DNA from: Croceimicrobium sp965228705
Lineage (GTDB): Bacteria; Bacteroidota; Bacteroidia; Flavobacteriales; Schleiferiaceae
Assembly (NCBI RefSeq): GCF_965228705.1
Contig: NZ_OZ245832.1
Location: forward strand, 124,001 to 188,000
Direction: 5' to 3'
Length of the DNA stretch: 64,000 nucleotides
In this document: positions 1 to 10,009 of the stretch, piece by piece
Layout of the letters: each line of letters opens with the position of its first letter
Numbering within the stretch: position 1 is the first letter of the stretch
The notes under the pieces: generated by a model
Told to the model about the DNA's origin: nothing
Database searches by the model: none
What the model saw: only the letters and a program-made list of their open reading frames with translations
Made by a program: the position numbers and the translations under genes

Positions 1-54
1 AGTCTCTTAAGTAAGAGTTTCTTTAATTGCCTGTTATTTAATGCCTTGTGATAT

Positions 55-96
55 TTGAGGCCCTTTTGAGGTCTCTCTTGAGGCCTATTTGAGGCC
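55..96. repeat. Four phased TTGAGGYC repeats upstream of the giant adhesin gene
   Basis: The octamer TTGAGGYC occurs at 55-62, 66-73, 78-85 and 89-96. Three copies read TTGAGGCC and the second reads TTGAGGTC. Spacings of 11, 12 and 11 bp place all copies on nearly the same face of the helix, as for an iterated protein-binding site. The array ends 70 bp before the start codon of the 9.8 kb adhesin gene. Regulation is inferred; no binding protein is identified. Confidence 0.5.
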
Positions 97-153
97 TAAA
101 ATTTAAGAGTGGGAGCAGGAGTCCCGATTAGTTTTATAACCGCTAATTAAACT

Positions 154-162
154 CCCCCCCCC
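154..162. repeat. Run of nine C immediately before the adhesin start codon
   Basis: Nine consecutive C residues end four bases before the ATG at 166. Long C or G tracts are prone to slipped-strand length change. Here the tract would alter leader spacing or promoter geometry, not the reading frame. No purine-rich ribosome-binding site is visible between the tract and the ATG. Confidence 0.6.
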
Positions 163-165
163 TCT

Positions 166-3100
166 ATGAATCTACGCTTACTCTACCGATTGTTTTTGAG
201 TTTGCTATTTGCCATTTGGGCAAGTGCAGCATTTGGACAATTAAAGTCAGGATTAAATGGAACTCCTCATGTTCTTTTTAATGGATCTCTTGAAATTGGT
301 GATACCTTGTTTTATGCTTCCAGGCTGGCCAGCTTTCAAGCATCAAATTCCAATTTTCAATGGTACCATTCCAGTGATGATACTGGTACCGTAAAAACAG
401 CTATCGCTGGTGCTATTGATAGTTTTTATGTCTTGAAGCCTTCAGATTTCGGGAAGTACTTCTTTTTAGGCTTAAGTCCACAATCCGGTCCTTTTTCGGG
501 CCAGGAAATTCGATCAGAGATCTACGGACCGGTGCGCGACCCCAAAGTATTTGCGGCTGGAACCGGAATTACGGGTCCTCGTGTATATCAAGTTATAAAT
601 ACCGATTTATCAAGTGCCCCTTGGCCCTTCAAATTAAATACGGGCTCTTTGGGATTGCTCTTTCCCGGTTTGGTTTCTCGATTCGGGAATAACCAAAATG
701 TAATTTTAAGTGGCTATTTAATTCCTAATTCAGGCGAAACTTTCAATTTCGAAAGAGATGGTGAGGGCTTCAACTATGATTTTGATTATCGCTATACCCT
801 CTATGTTTTAGATACTAATGGTTTTTACCAAAGAGGAGTAACCGCAGAAGGCGTAATTAAGCTGCAAGGTGATAATGAATATCAAGGAACCGCAACAGAG
901 GGAAAGCTGACTTCACTGCGCTTTTTAAATATGAAAATCTTGGAAAGCCATATTGGAGCAATCAGTACTTCTTCCATCATTTTTAAATTGAATCTTACCG
1001 CACAGGGCTTTATTGCAGCGTCCAATGTGGTACTTGACGATATATTTTATCAAACCCCAATTGCAAACCGAGATACCAGCAATTCTTACAATGTTTTTGA
1101 ACTGAATTCAATAGAAGGAGTTCAGTTTATGGATTTTTTCCAGGATGGTCATTTTAAGTTAATCTCCGATATCAATGCTTCCAAAACTCGCAATTGGAAT
1201 CAGGGTAAAGGTTTCGAACCCATTGAGTACGTCTTGTACAATAGTCGGCAAGCCCTGTTTTTAGATGGCCAGAACTATTTTATCGATAGTCTGTATATCA
1301 ACCGACCTAATGAAGATCGAGTGGGGCTATTTGGTGCTTTACCAGCGGGTTCTCAGATCAATAATTTAGGCCTATTCAATATTGTTATTACCGGGAATAA
1401 TGCTGTTGGCGCTCTGGATGGAAGTCATGAGAGCAGCGATATTATTGAAGTTTTTGCGCAGGGAAAACTAATTGGTAATCAAAAGGTAGGCGGTCTGATT
1501 GGAGAAGATATTTCGGCAGGCGGCAAGCTCGAAAAGGTATATACCGATGTGAATATTCAATCTCAAAGCGCCGCCGGTCAGGTTATCGGTGAAAAGCAGT
1601 CCAACTCGGCTTTAGAATTTAATCAGGTTTATGGTATTGCTGGTGGTAACAATGTTCAGGGCTTAATAGGGAACAATTTTGCTCTTACGGCGGTAGATGC
1701 CTATTTCAACCAGGATAGTACTGCCAATGGAACGCTTGGGAATGCCAGAACAACAGCTCAACTTCAAGATCGTAACACCTTTGTAAACTGGGACTTTCAG
1801 TCGGATTGGTTCACGGGAAATATCAATCATGGAATGCCGGTTTTAAGGAGCCTATATAGTCATCGGAAACCCGTAATTGGAATAGCCGTTAACCAATACC
1901 CTGAAGCTTGTCAAGCTAATAGCAAGGGTAGCTTAAGTGCTGATATTTTAGGTGGGATTGCTCCCTATCAAATCCTTTGGTCAACCGGAGATACCAGCAC
2001 ATCAATCACGAATGTGGATACGGGAAGCTATTCCATTCGAGTAATTGATGCGAAAAATGATACGGCCACTTTTAGTATTCATTTGGAGCAGAAGGATACT
2101 CAAGCTCCGGTAATAGATAGTTTGCCCTTGCAAATTCAATACCTCGATGCTAATGCTAATGCTAGTTTGAATACTTCTGATATCCAATCACGTATCAGCG
2201 ATGCATGTGGCCTGGATTCAGTTTCCATCAATGGTAATACCAGTTTTAGCTGTGCAGATATTGGAAAAAGACCCCTGCCTTCCAGTGTTTACTTTAATGG
2301 GTCTAATAGTCTTATAATACCGGCAAATGCAGCCCTCGATTTAGGACAGGCCACTTATTCGATGTGGATAAAGCCTGATAATTATAGTTTCAATGCAGGT
2401 TTCCTGGCCATGCGCAGCGGTGTAGCACGCTTTAGTTTCCATATGAACCCTGGCAATAATACCATCGGTCTTTGGAATGGATTTAATTATTGGGCCCTCG
2501 AAGTGGGGGGTGGAATTAAGCCTGGCGAGTGGCATCATATTGTAATTCTTATCGATTCAACCGCTAGCGGCCCCGCGCTTTATGTTAATGGAGAGTTCAA
2601 TGGCAATTTTGGTATTAACCCAACTTTTACAGCAGATCTTAATGATTTAAGCATTGGCTCTTCGAATGCGGGGCATGAATTTTTCCGTGGCGAAATTGGC
2701 AATGTGCAAATTTGGGATAGCCTCTTTAGCATTGACCAAATAGAAGCGTATCAATACAATCTGGATACCAATGCCCGGGCTTTACTTGCACATTATCCTT
2801 TATATAAGGAGCAAAACTTGCTTCAGGCATTTGATTACAGTGGAAATGGATTTCACGGGACTTTTAATTCCATTATTGGTCAGGATAAGTTCTTAGATGA
2901 CACTTACTTGATTACAGTCTATGCCGCCGATGCAGCGGGAAATAGTGCTACTTCGAATCTAAGACTTTGGATACGTGATACCATTGCACCTAGTATTCAA
3001 AGCTGTCCATCTGATATTTCAGTAATGGCAGATAGCAATTCTTGTGGAGCCATTGTAAATTATAGTCTGCCTCAAGCTTCTGATAATTGCGGAATAGCCA

Positions 3101-6100
3101 CTACAGAATTGATTTCTGGATATGCCAGTGGTAGTTTATTCCCTGAAGGTTCAAGCCTGGTTTCCTATGTTTTTACCGATAGTACTGGAAATGCGGATAC
3201 TTGCAGTTTTACAGTTCAAGTTGCCGATACTTCCGCTATCCAATTTCTTTCTTGCTCTCGAGATCTGGTATTTGATGACTACAGTCATACCTGTGATTTC
3301 GCATACAATTTTACCGTACCAAGGTTTGATACTGCTTGCGTAACTAAAAGAGATCTGCAGATTAGTCAAAGTAGTTTAACAACTGTCTTTCCTTTTAATG
3401 CCGCCAATAATATCGGACCTGAACCTACAGGTATCGTTCGCTTTTTTGATCTGGATCAAGAGGGCCTTCAAAACAATTACCATTTAAAGGGAATCACCTT
3501 TGGAATAGGGAATGTACCGGATGGCAGTAAATATGAAGTGCGCATCTATCGCTTCAATGAAATTACCCATGGAGATAGTGTGTTTGATTTTCTTTCCAAT
3601 GAGAATCGCATCGATTTAAATCGTTATCATCAAAGCATTGAAGCGGTAAATCATTATACGCAAAATCAAAGCTTTGGACTGCTTACGGTTCCGGTAGATC
3701 TGCAATTAATCCCAAGTGATAAAATAATCGTGGAGATTTTGGGCCCTGGAGTGGCAGGCGCTTTTGCCGGTAATGCCGAATTGCATCTTCAAACAGTGCC
3801 GGGTTATTGGTGCCGAAATGATGGGTATGCCAGTATCAGTCCGGCTAATCGCCTAGGAATTGTTCCCATTATAGCCTTGGAAGGGGAAGAGTATGTAAAC
3901 CTTAAAACGGTGCAATATTCGGGACCTGAATCAGGGGACTATTTCCCCTTTGGTCAATCTGAAATTGGCTATTATATCCAGGATGGTAGCGGCAATCGTG
4001 ATAGCTGCACTTATACCATCACCCTCAATGACTCGTCTGCGGCCACCGATTTTGATATTTCAAGGGAGATAGCCAGCAGCGATTCAACTTGTGGTGCGCA
4101 TTACGATTGGGGCCAAATTGAGAATTACTTTACCGAGTGTAATCTGGATACGGTTATTCAATTAAGTGGATTGCCCCTGGATACCATTTACCCATTAGGC
4201 ACTACGGTTAATAGCTTCCTTATCTATGATACCTATGGTAATGTTTCCGATACCTCTTATTTACGACTTACCGTTAGAGACTTAACAATTCCGAACCCTT
4301 CCTTGCTGTCTGATGTGCAGGTTTATCTCGATTCCAATGGTATTGGGTCAATAGATTCCTGGAGCCTCGATAGTGGTTCAACGGATAATTGTGGTATGAT
4401 CGATAGTATTGTCCTTACCGACAATGTTTTTACCTGTCGTGATATAGGATCCTATTTCTCAGAAGGAGCCACAGCTTCTTATCTCAGTTTTGATGGGATA
4501 AATGACAGTGTTACCATTGATCTGGATGGAGTGATAGATCAACTCGACACCTTCTCCATTCAATATTACCACCGTCAGGATATCTTAAATAGACCTTATC
4601 CCCAACTTATTGGCGGGGTGTTTAGTTTACGCAGTGGTAGTGAGGAGATTTTGGGTTATAGCTTCTCCAGTTTTATTAATGTGCTGAGCTCAGGTTCCAC
4701 GGTAAGAGGTCTTGCCTTCGTCAATAATTACATGCCGATAAATGTTTGGCATAAGTTCACCATTAGCTATGAAAAGCCTTTTGTAAAGGTTTACCTCGAT
4801 GATAATTTGATTATCAATTCCAATTACATTATCGACTCTTCTAAAGTTTCAAACCTAAACCTGGTATTAGGTAAAGCGGGGACAAACCACGCCAGCTTTA
4901 ACCCAATGAGTAATGTAGATCTGGATGATTTTATCCTATACGATAGCCCGGCGGTAGGGCCAATCAGCCCTGACCCCAGCCATATTCTTGCCTCCTACCG
5001 TTTTAATCAAGGTGCAGGAGACTCCTTATTGTTTGATCAAGGTCCGGATGCCTACCACGGGCAACTACACAACTTCGATCTGGATTCAGCCTGGCATAAT
5101 GTGAGTGATACCTTATTGGTTTATGTTCAGGATGAAGCAGGAAATCGCGCTCCGGTAAATTTGCCTATTCAGATTGTTGATACCATTGCTCCAAGTATCC
5201 AAGTCCTTAACGCTAGCTATTATTTAGATAGCAGTGCTCAATTTATCGTCGATTATAATTCGATAATTTCCAGTGTTTGGGAAGCTTGTGAACTGGATAC
5301 GGTATTCTGGAATGCGGATACTTTAACTTGTGCTAATCTCGGCTTAAACGAGATTCAGATCACGGCGAGCGATATTTATGGAAACAGTCGTACCAGCATC
5401 GCCCAATTAACTTTACTGGATAGCATTGCACCAGCCGTTTATGCCAAGAGCATAGACCTTTATTTGGATGCAAGCGGTCAAGCTTCGGTTTCCGCCTCGG
5501 AAGTGGATTCCAATTCCTATGATCCTAATTGTAGCCTGGATACTTTATATCTGAGCCAAACGGAATTTACGTGCTCTGATCTAGGCACTCCTACGGTATA
5601 CCTTATCGGGATGGATAATTCGGGCAATAAAGACAGTAGCCTGGTGACCATTTCGGTTTTGGATACGGTGAAGCCGGATGTACGGACACGAGATATTCAG
5701 ATTTATCTGGATGCCAATGGACAAGCTTCTATAGTACCCGCTGATATTGATTCTGGTAGCACTAAGATTTGTGCTAACCTCAATCTGGATATTTCCCAAA
5801 ATAACTTTAGTTGCGTGGATTTAGGATTTAAGACCGTTTGGCTTATCGCTGATGATGGTCTTGGAAATCGCGATAGTGCCAGTGCTCAAGTGGAAATCCT
5901 GGATAGCCTTGCCCCTCAATTACAAGCGCTGAATCAGATCCTCTACCTGGATAATTCGGGGCAGGCCAATCTGACTGTAAACGAAGTGAATGATGCCAGT
6001 ACCGATAACTGCGCCATTCAGCAGCTAAGCCTATCTAAAACCCAGTTCAATTGTGATGATTTGGGTATTCAGGACTATTACCTCATTGGCAGTGATGCCT

Positions 6101-9100
6101 CTGGTAATATAGATAGCTTGGCCTTTAGCGTGGAAGTGCGTGATACCATTAAGCCGATTGCCGACGCTCGCAATCGATTAGTATATCTGGGAGCAGATGG
6201 AATGGTAAACCTCGATCCTCAATCTGTGGACCGTGCTTCTGTTTCCAATTGTAATGTAAGCTACGCGCTCAGTCAATCGACTTTTACTTGTGCTGATGAA
6301 GGACTAAACTTAGAGACCTTCTATATCACAGACCTGGCCGGAAACCAAGATTCTGCCACCTTCCTGGTAGAAGTGCGTGATACTATTAGTCCGGTGGTTA
6401 TTCCACGCAATATCACCGTTCAATTGGGAGCAACGGGTCAGGTTAGTGTGGCCGCCTCTCAGGTAGATAGCGCCAGTTATGATAACTGTTCCAATCAATT
6501 GTTCTACTCCATTAGCAAGAGTAGTTTCAATTGTAATAATCTGGGCCTAAATACGGTAAGCCTAACCGCTACCGATGGACAGGGTAATAGCACTAGCGCC
6601 CAAGCTCAGGTTTTGGTGGAAGACAATATCTTACCTCTAGTGCGCTCCCGTAATCTGAGCCTTTATTTAGATGCCAATGGAATGGCTAGCATCACTACCA
6701 GCATGGTCGATAATGGCAGCACTGATAATTGCAGTATCGATTCAATGGCTCTTTCTAAGAGTAATTTTGATTGCTCAGATCTTGGCCAAAACACCATTAG
6801 TTTCCAGGCTTTCGATCAAAGTGGAAATTCCAATAGCACCAATGCCATCATTACAGTTATAGATACTGTGGCTCCGGTATTGAATACCCAATCCATAAAT
6901 GTGTATCTCGATGCCCATGGTCAGGCTAGTATTTCGGCCAATGATTTGGATAATGGCACTAGCGATAACTGCGCCATCCAAACTTTACAGATCAGTCAAA
7001 CTAGTTTTGATTGTGGCGATTTAGGTCAGCTAGCGATTCAGTTTACTGCTAGTGACGCATCCGGCAACAGCCGTAGCCAAATGCTTAATGTAACGGTACT
7101 GGATACCCTGTCGCCTCAGGTTGTTGGAGGAACTATGACCTTAAACCTCGATGCCAATGGTCAGGCAAGTATTAGCGCTGGCGATATCAATTCAAGTAGT
7201 TCCGATAATTGCGGAATCAGCCAGTGGAGCTTGAGCCAAAGCCATTTCGATTGTACAGATCTTGGTACCAATACCATTAGTTTAATGGGGACAGATGCAT
7301 CTGGCAATAGCCATTCCGCGAATTGGACTATTCAAATTGTAGACAATTCTGCCCCAACGGTATTAGCTCAAAACCAAATACTTTATTTAGACGCTTATGG
7401 TAGTGCTAGCTTAAGTGTTGCACAGGTAGATGCAGGCTCCTCTGACAATTGTGCCATTCAAAATTTAAGCTTAAGTCAAAGTAGTTTTACTTGCAGCGAT
7501 ATTGGTACTAATACTTTAAGCCTTACGGCGGATGACGCCAGTGGTAATGTTTCCAGCACCAGCTTTGTAGCTACCGTTCTGGATACCATGGCGCCGGTTT
7601 TGAGTACGCAATCGATTAATGTGTACCTCGATGCTAATGGTCAGGCTACGATTTTAGCCAGTGATCTAGACAATGGAACCACTGATAATTGTGGAATCCA
7701 AGATTTACAAATCAGCCAGAGTAGCTTCGATTGCAGCGATTTGGGAAGTCAGACTCTTACGTTCACGGCAGTAGATGTAAATGGCAATCAGCGTAGTACA
7801 TTGCTAGGACTTACAGTATTGGATACGGTTTCGCCTACTGTGCCCGGTGGAAACTTCACCCTCAATCTTGATGTCAATGGAACCGCGAGTTTAGCGCCGG
7901 CTGACCTTAATGGAAATGCCAGCGATAATTGCGGAGTAACATCCTGGAGCCTTAGTCAGACTAGTTTCTCTTGTGCGGATGTAGGTTCTAATTCAGTGAG
8001 TCTCACTGCTATTGACGCATCCGGCAACAGCCAGACTACTAACTATACTATTTTGATTCAGGATGTTTTAGCTCCGGTATTAAACCTTCAGAATATCACC
8101 GTTTACCTCAATGCCAATGGTATGCGAGCGGTGGCGGCTAGCGAAGTAGATAATGGCAGCAGCGATAATTGTGCGATTGCCACGCGGATTCTGGATATTG
8201 ATACCTTCGACTGTGCCGATTTAGGCCAAAACCTGGTGACTTTTACCGCTACAGATGTGAATGGCAATGCCACTTCGCAAAATGTGATAATTACGGTTAA
8301 GGATAGCATCAGTCCCAGCATCGTAAACCTACCGGCTAATATCACGGCCTATACCGATGCCAATCAATGTGGAACCATAGTACAATGGCCTGCTATTTTG
8401 GGTAGCGATAATTGTGGTAGTACCACGGTAAGCACTTCGCAAACCAATGGTGGCCTATTTGCTAAAGGCCTAACTACAGTGAATGTTCTGGTACAGGATG
8501 CTAATGGCAATAGCCAAAGTGGCAGCTTTAGTATTAATGTTTTAGATACCATTGCTCCGGTAATAAGCAATGTACCTCAGGTATATACGGTATTCCCTAA
8601 TGCCGGTTCTTGTGATGCCGGTGTAAACTGGAATCCTCCCGTAGCGACGGATAACTGCGGTACGGCAAATCTCACCAGCAATTATGCACCGGGTGCCACC
8701 TTGCCCGTGGGTACCACCACTATTGTTTATACTGCAAGCGATGCCGATGGTAACAGTCGTAGTGTAAGCTTTGATGTTACCGTTACGGATGCAATCGCTC
8801 CCCAGTTTAGCAATGTACCGGCCGATATTGTACAAGCGAATGATGCGGGTCAATGTGGTGCCAATGTAAATTGGACCGCTCCTAATGCTACGGATAACTG
8901 TACGGTAAGCACCTTTAGCAGTAGTCATAATTCGGGCGATTTCTTCGCTATTGGAACTACTACCGTTACGTATACCGCTAGCGATGCGGCGGGTAATCAA
9001 ACTAGCATAAGCTTCGATATCACTGTAGAGGATCAGGAGAAACCTATGGTGAGTTCAGTGCCTGCAAACGATACAGTGGGCCAATGTGGTGCCGCTTATG

Positions 9101-9990
9101 TATACAGCTTACCGGTAGCGACCGATAATTGTAGCACGGTAAATGTGCAGCAAATTGCTGGCTTGCCTTCTGGAAACGTATTCCCCATCGGGGTAACCCA
9201 AAACAGCTTCCGCATTAGTGATGCCGCCGGAAATGATACGGTGGTTGGCTTTACCGTAGTGGTGATTCCTCAAGGTCAGGCGAATTTGCCCGATTTATTG
9301 GAGATCTGTGCTAATGCTCCGGCGGTGGATATTACCGAAGGACAAGCCAGTATTAATTGGTCGGGTCCGGGGATTATCAATAGCGGAACCACCTTCGATC
9401 CGGCTCGCGCAGGAACGGGTAGAAAAACCCTCACTTACACCTTTGTAGATGACTATGGTTGTTCGGTAAGTGGTTCGATTATCGTAACCGTATTACCGGT
9501 TCCGAGTACTCCGCAAATTGTGCAGGTGGCTTCGAATACCTTGTCTACCACGCAGACATATTCCACTTATCAGTGGTATCGAGATGGAGTGGCGATTCCG
9601 GGGGCAGTCAATCAGAATTACTCCTACACCCAGAGCGGGCATTATCAAGTGATTGTAGGAAATATTTCCGGTTGTGAGGTATTTGGGACAGGCTACGCCA
9701 TTGGACCGATTAATGGGGGCATTGGTGTAGAGGAGTTCCATTGGTCGGATATGCAAGTGTATCCCAATCCGAATGATGGATTATTCACCATCGATTTTGC
9801 CGGCCTCACTAAAGAGAAAATGAAGGTTCAAGTGCTTTCTACCGATGGGAAATTGGTTTATGAAAGTCAACAGAAGCTAAATGCTGAAAGCCAGATCCGC
9901 ATTGATCTGCGGGGCTTACCGGCAGCAGTTTACTATCTCCGTGTCTCCAATGGCGCGACCCGAGAAACACGCAAGTTGATCATTTACTAA
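166..9990 (+). CDS. Giant T9SS-secreted multidomain surface protein (HYR, LamG, 80-residue tandem repeats)
   Basis: This 3274-residue protein is probably a cell-surface adhesin or matrix protein exported by Sec and the type IX secretion system. Residues 1-25 form a signal peptide ending AAFGQ. GLUG-like segments (VGGLIG) follow around 300-560, then a SprB-type repeat near 580-645. LamG-like domains lie at about 705-905 and 1440-1640, and a HYR domain at about 936-1019. Thirteen tandem 80-residue repeats cover 1672-2713, followed by four more HYR-type domains (motif DNCG, then GTTTVTYTASD-like strands). The last 80 residues are a type A sorting domain starting VYPNPNDG and ending RKLIIY. The OmpA-type gene starts 20 bp downstream, so the two may be co-expressed. 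The start is the ATG before the signal peptide. Ligand and exact role are unknown. Confidence 0.9.
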   Translation: MNLRLLYRLFLSLLFAIWASAAFGQLKSGLNGTPHVLFNGSLEIGDTLFYASRLASFQASNSNFQWYHSSDDTGTVKTAIAGAIDSFYVLKPSDFGKYFFLGLSPQSGPFSGQEIRSEIYGPVRDPKVFAAGTGITGPRVYQVINTDLSSAPWPFKLNTGSLGLLFPGLVSRFGNNQNVILSGYLIPNSGETFNFERDGEGFNYDFDYRYTLYVLDTNGFYQRGVTAEGVIKLQGDNEYQGTATEGKLTSLRFLNMKILESHIGAISTSSIIFKLNLTAQGFIAASNVVLDDIFYQTPIANRDTSNSYNVFELNSIEGVQFMDFFQDGHFKLISDINASKTRNWNQGKGFEPIEYVLYNSRQALFLDGQNYFIDSLYINRPNEDRVGLFGALPAGSQINNLGLFNIVITGNNAVGALDGSHESSDIIEVFAQGKLIGNQKVGGLIGEDISAGGKLEKVYTDVNIQSQSAAGQVIGEKQSNSALEFNQVYGIAGGNNVQGLIGNNFALTAVDAYFNQDSTANGTLGNARTTAQLQDRNTFVNWDFQSDWFTGNINHGMPVLRSLYSHRKPVIGIAVNQYPEACQANSKGSLSADILGGIAPYQILWSTGDTSTSITNVDTGSYSIRVIDAKNDTATFSIHLEQKDTQAPVIDSLPLQIQYLDANANASLNTSDIQSRISDACGLDSVSINGNTSFSCADIGKRPLPSSVYFNGSNSLIIPANAALDLGQATYSMWIKPDNYSFNAGFLAMRSGVARFSFHMNPGNNTIGLWNGFNYWALEVGGGIKPGEWHHIVILIDSTASGPALYVNGEFNGNFGINPTFTADLNDLSIGSSNAGHEFFRGEIGNVQIWDSLFSIDQIEAYQYNLDTNARALLAHYPLYKEQNLLQAFDYSGNGFHGTFNSIIGQDKFLDDTYLITVYAADAAGNSATSNLRLWIRDTIAPSIQSCPSDISVMADSNSCGAIVNYSLPQASDNCGIATTELISGYASGSLFPEGSSLVSYVFTDSTGNADTCSFTVQVADTSAIQFLSCSRDLVFDDYSHTCDFAYNFTVPRFDTACVTKRDLQISQSSLTTVFPFNAANNIGPEPTGIVRFFDLDQEGLQNNYHLKGITFGIGNVPDGSKYEVRIYRFNEITHGDSVFDFLSNENRIDLNRYHQSIEAVNHYTQNQSFGLLTVPVDLQLIPSDKIIVEILGPGVAGAFAGNAELHLQTVPGYWCRNDGYASISPANRLGIVPIIALEGEEYVNLKTVQYSGPESGDYFPFGQSEIGYYIQDGSGNRDSCTYTITLNDSSAATDFDISREIASSDSTCGAHYDWGQIENYFTECNLDTVIQLSGLPLDTIYPLGTTVNSFLIYDTYGNVSDTSYLRLTVRDLTIPNPSLLSDVQVYLDSNGIGSIDSWSLDSGSTDNCGMIDSIVLTDNVFTCRDIGSYFSEGATASYLSFDGINDSVTIDLDGVIDQLDTFSIQYYHRQDILNRPYPQLIGGVFSLRSGSEEILGYSFSSFINVLSSGSTVRGLAFVNNYMPINVWHKFTISYEKPFVKVYLDDNLIINSNYIIDSSKVSNLNLVLGKAGTNHASFNPMSNVDLDDFILYDSPAVGPISPDPSHILASYRFNQGAGDSLLFDQGPDAYHGQLHNFDLDSAWHNVSDTLLVYVQDEAGNRAPVNLPIQIVDTIAPSIQVLNASYYLDSSAQFIVDYNSIISSVWEACELDTVFWNADTLTCANLGLNEIQITASDIYGNSRTSIAQLTLLDSIAPAVYAKSIDLYLDASGQASVSASEVDSNSYDPNCSLDTLYLSQTEFTCSDLGTPTVYLIGMDNSGNKDSSLVTISVLDTVKPDVRTRDIQIYLDANGQASIVPADIDSGSTKICANLNLDISQNNFSCVDLGFKTVWLIADDGLGNRDSASAQVEILDSLAPQLQALNQILYLDNSGQANLTVNEVNDASTDNCAIQQLSLSKTQFNCDDLGIQDYYLIGSDASGNIDSLAFSVEVRDTIKPIADARNRLVYLGADGMVNLDPQSVDRASVSNCNVSYALSQSTFTCADEGLNLETFYITDLAGNQDSATFLVEVRDTISPVVIPRNITVQLGATGQVSVAASQVDSASYDNCSNQLFYSISKSSFNCNNLGLNTVSLTATDGQGNSTSAQAQVLVEDNILPLVRSRNLSLYLDANGMASITTSMVDNGSTDNCSIDSMALSKSNFDCSDLGQNTISFQAFDQSGNSNSTNAIITVIDTVAPVLNTQSINVYLDAHGQASISANDLDNGTSDNCAIQTLQISQTSFDCGDLGQLAIQFTASDASGNSRSQMLNVTVLDTLSPQVVGGTMTLNLDANGQASISAGDINSSSSDNCGISQWSLSQSHFDCTDLGTNTISLMGTDASGNSHSANWTIQIVDNSAPTVLAQNQILYLDAYGSASLSVAQVDAGSSDNCAIQNLSLSQSSFTCSDIGTNTLSLTADDASGNVSSTSFVATVLDTMAPVLSTQSINVYLDANGQATILASDLDNGTTDNCGIQDLQISQSSFDCSDLGSQTLTFTAVDVNGNQRSTLLGLTVLDTVSPTVPGGNFTLNLDVNGTASLAPADLNGNASDNCGVTSWSLSQTSFSCADVGSNSVSLTAIDASGNSQTTNYTILIQDVLAPVLNLQNITVYLNANGMRAVAASEVDNGSSDNCAIATRILDIDTFDCADLGQNLVTFTATDVNGNATSQNVIITVKDSISPSIVNLPANITAYTDANQCGTIVQWPAILGSDNCGSTTVSTSQTNGGLFAKGLTTVNVLVQDANGNSQSGSFSINVLDTIAPVISNVPQVYTVFPNAGSCDAGVNWNPPVATDNCGTANLTSNYAPGATLPVGTTTIVYTASDADGNSRSVSFDVTVTDAIAPQFSNVPADIVQANDAGQCGANVNWTAPNATDNCTVSTFSSSHNSGDFFAIGTTTVTYTASDAAGNQTSISFDITVEDQEKPMVSSVPANDTVGQCGAAYVYSLPVATDNCSTVNVQQIAGLPSGNVFPIGVTQNSFRISDAAGNDTVVGFTVVVIPQGQANLPDLLEICANAPAVDITEGQASINWSGPGIINSGTTFDPARAGTGRKTLTYTFVDDYGCSVSGSIIVTVLPVPSTPQIVQVASNTLSTTQTYSTYQWYRDGVAIPGAVNQNYSYTQSGHYQVIVGNISGCEVFGTGYAIGPINGGIGVEEFHWSDMQVYPNPNDGLFTIDFAGLTKEKMKVQVLSTDGKLVYESQQKLNAESQIRIDLRGLPAAVYYLRVSNGATRETRKLIIY
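5179..8302 (+). repeat. Thirteen tandem ~240-bp (80-residue) coding repeats
   Basis: Each unit encodes the pattern AP-x(9)-YLDANGQAS-x(6)-VDNGSSDNC, then LSLSQSSFDCSDLG, then TDASGN, and ends TVLDT. Two Cys per unit (DNC and F-x-C) are kept in nearly all units, suggesting one disulfide per module. Units 8 and 11 and units 9 and 12 are closer to each other than to their neighbours, indicating duplication of a three-unit block. This repeat tract is a likely site of copy-number change. Confidence 0.85.
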
Positions 9991-10009
9991 TCCCACAAAG
10001 CATTTGACC

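Noticed and set aside
5179..8302. Regular 240-bp repeats as a CRISPR or other non-coding array
   Set aside because: The repeats keep one open frame, vary mostly at codon level and encode a clear protein module.
8542..9000. 152-codon ORF on the minus strand inside the giant gene
   Set aside because: It is antisense to HYR repeats with skewed composition (many I, R, T) and looks like a shadow of that frame.
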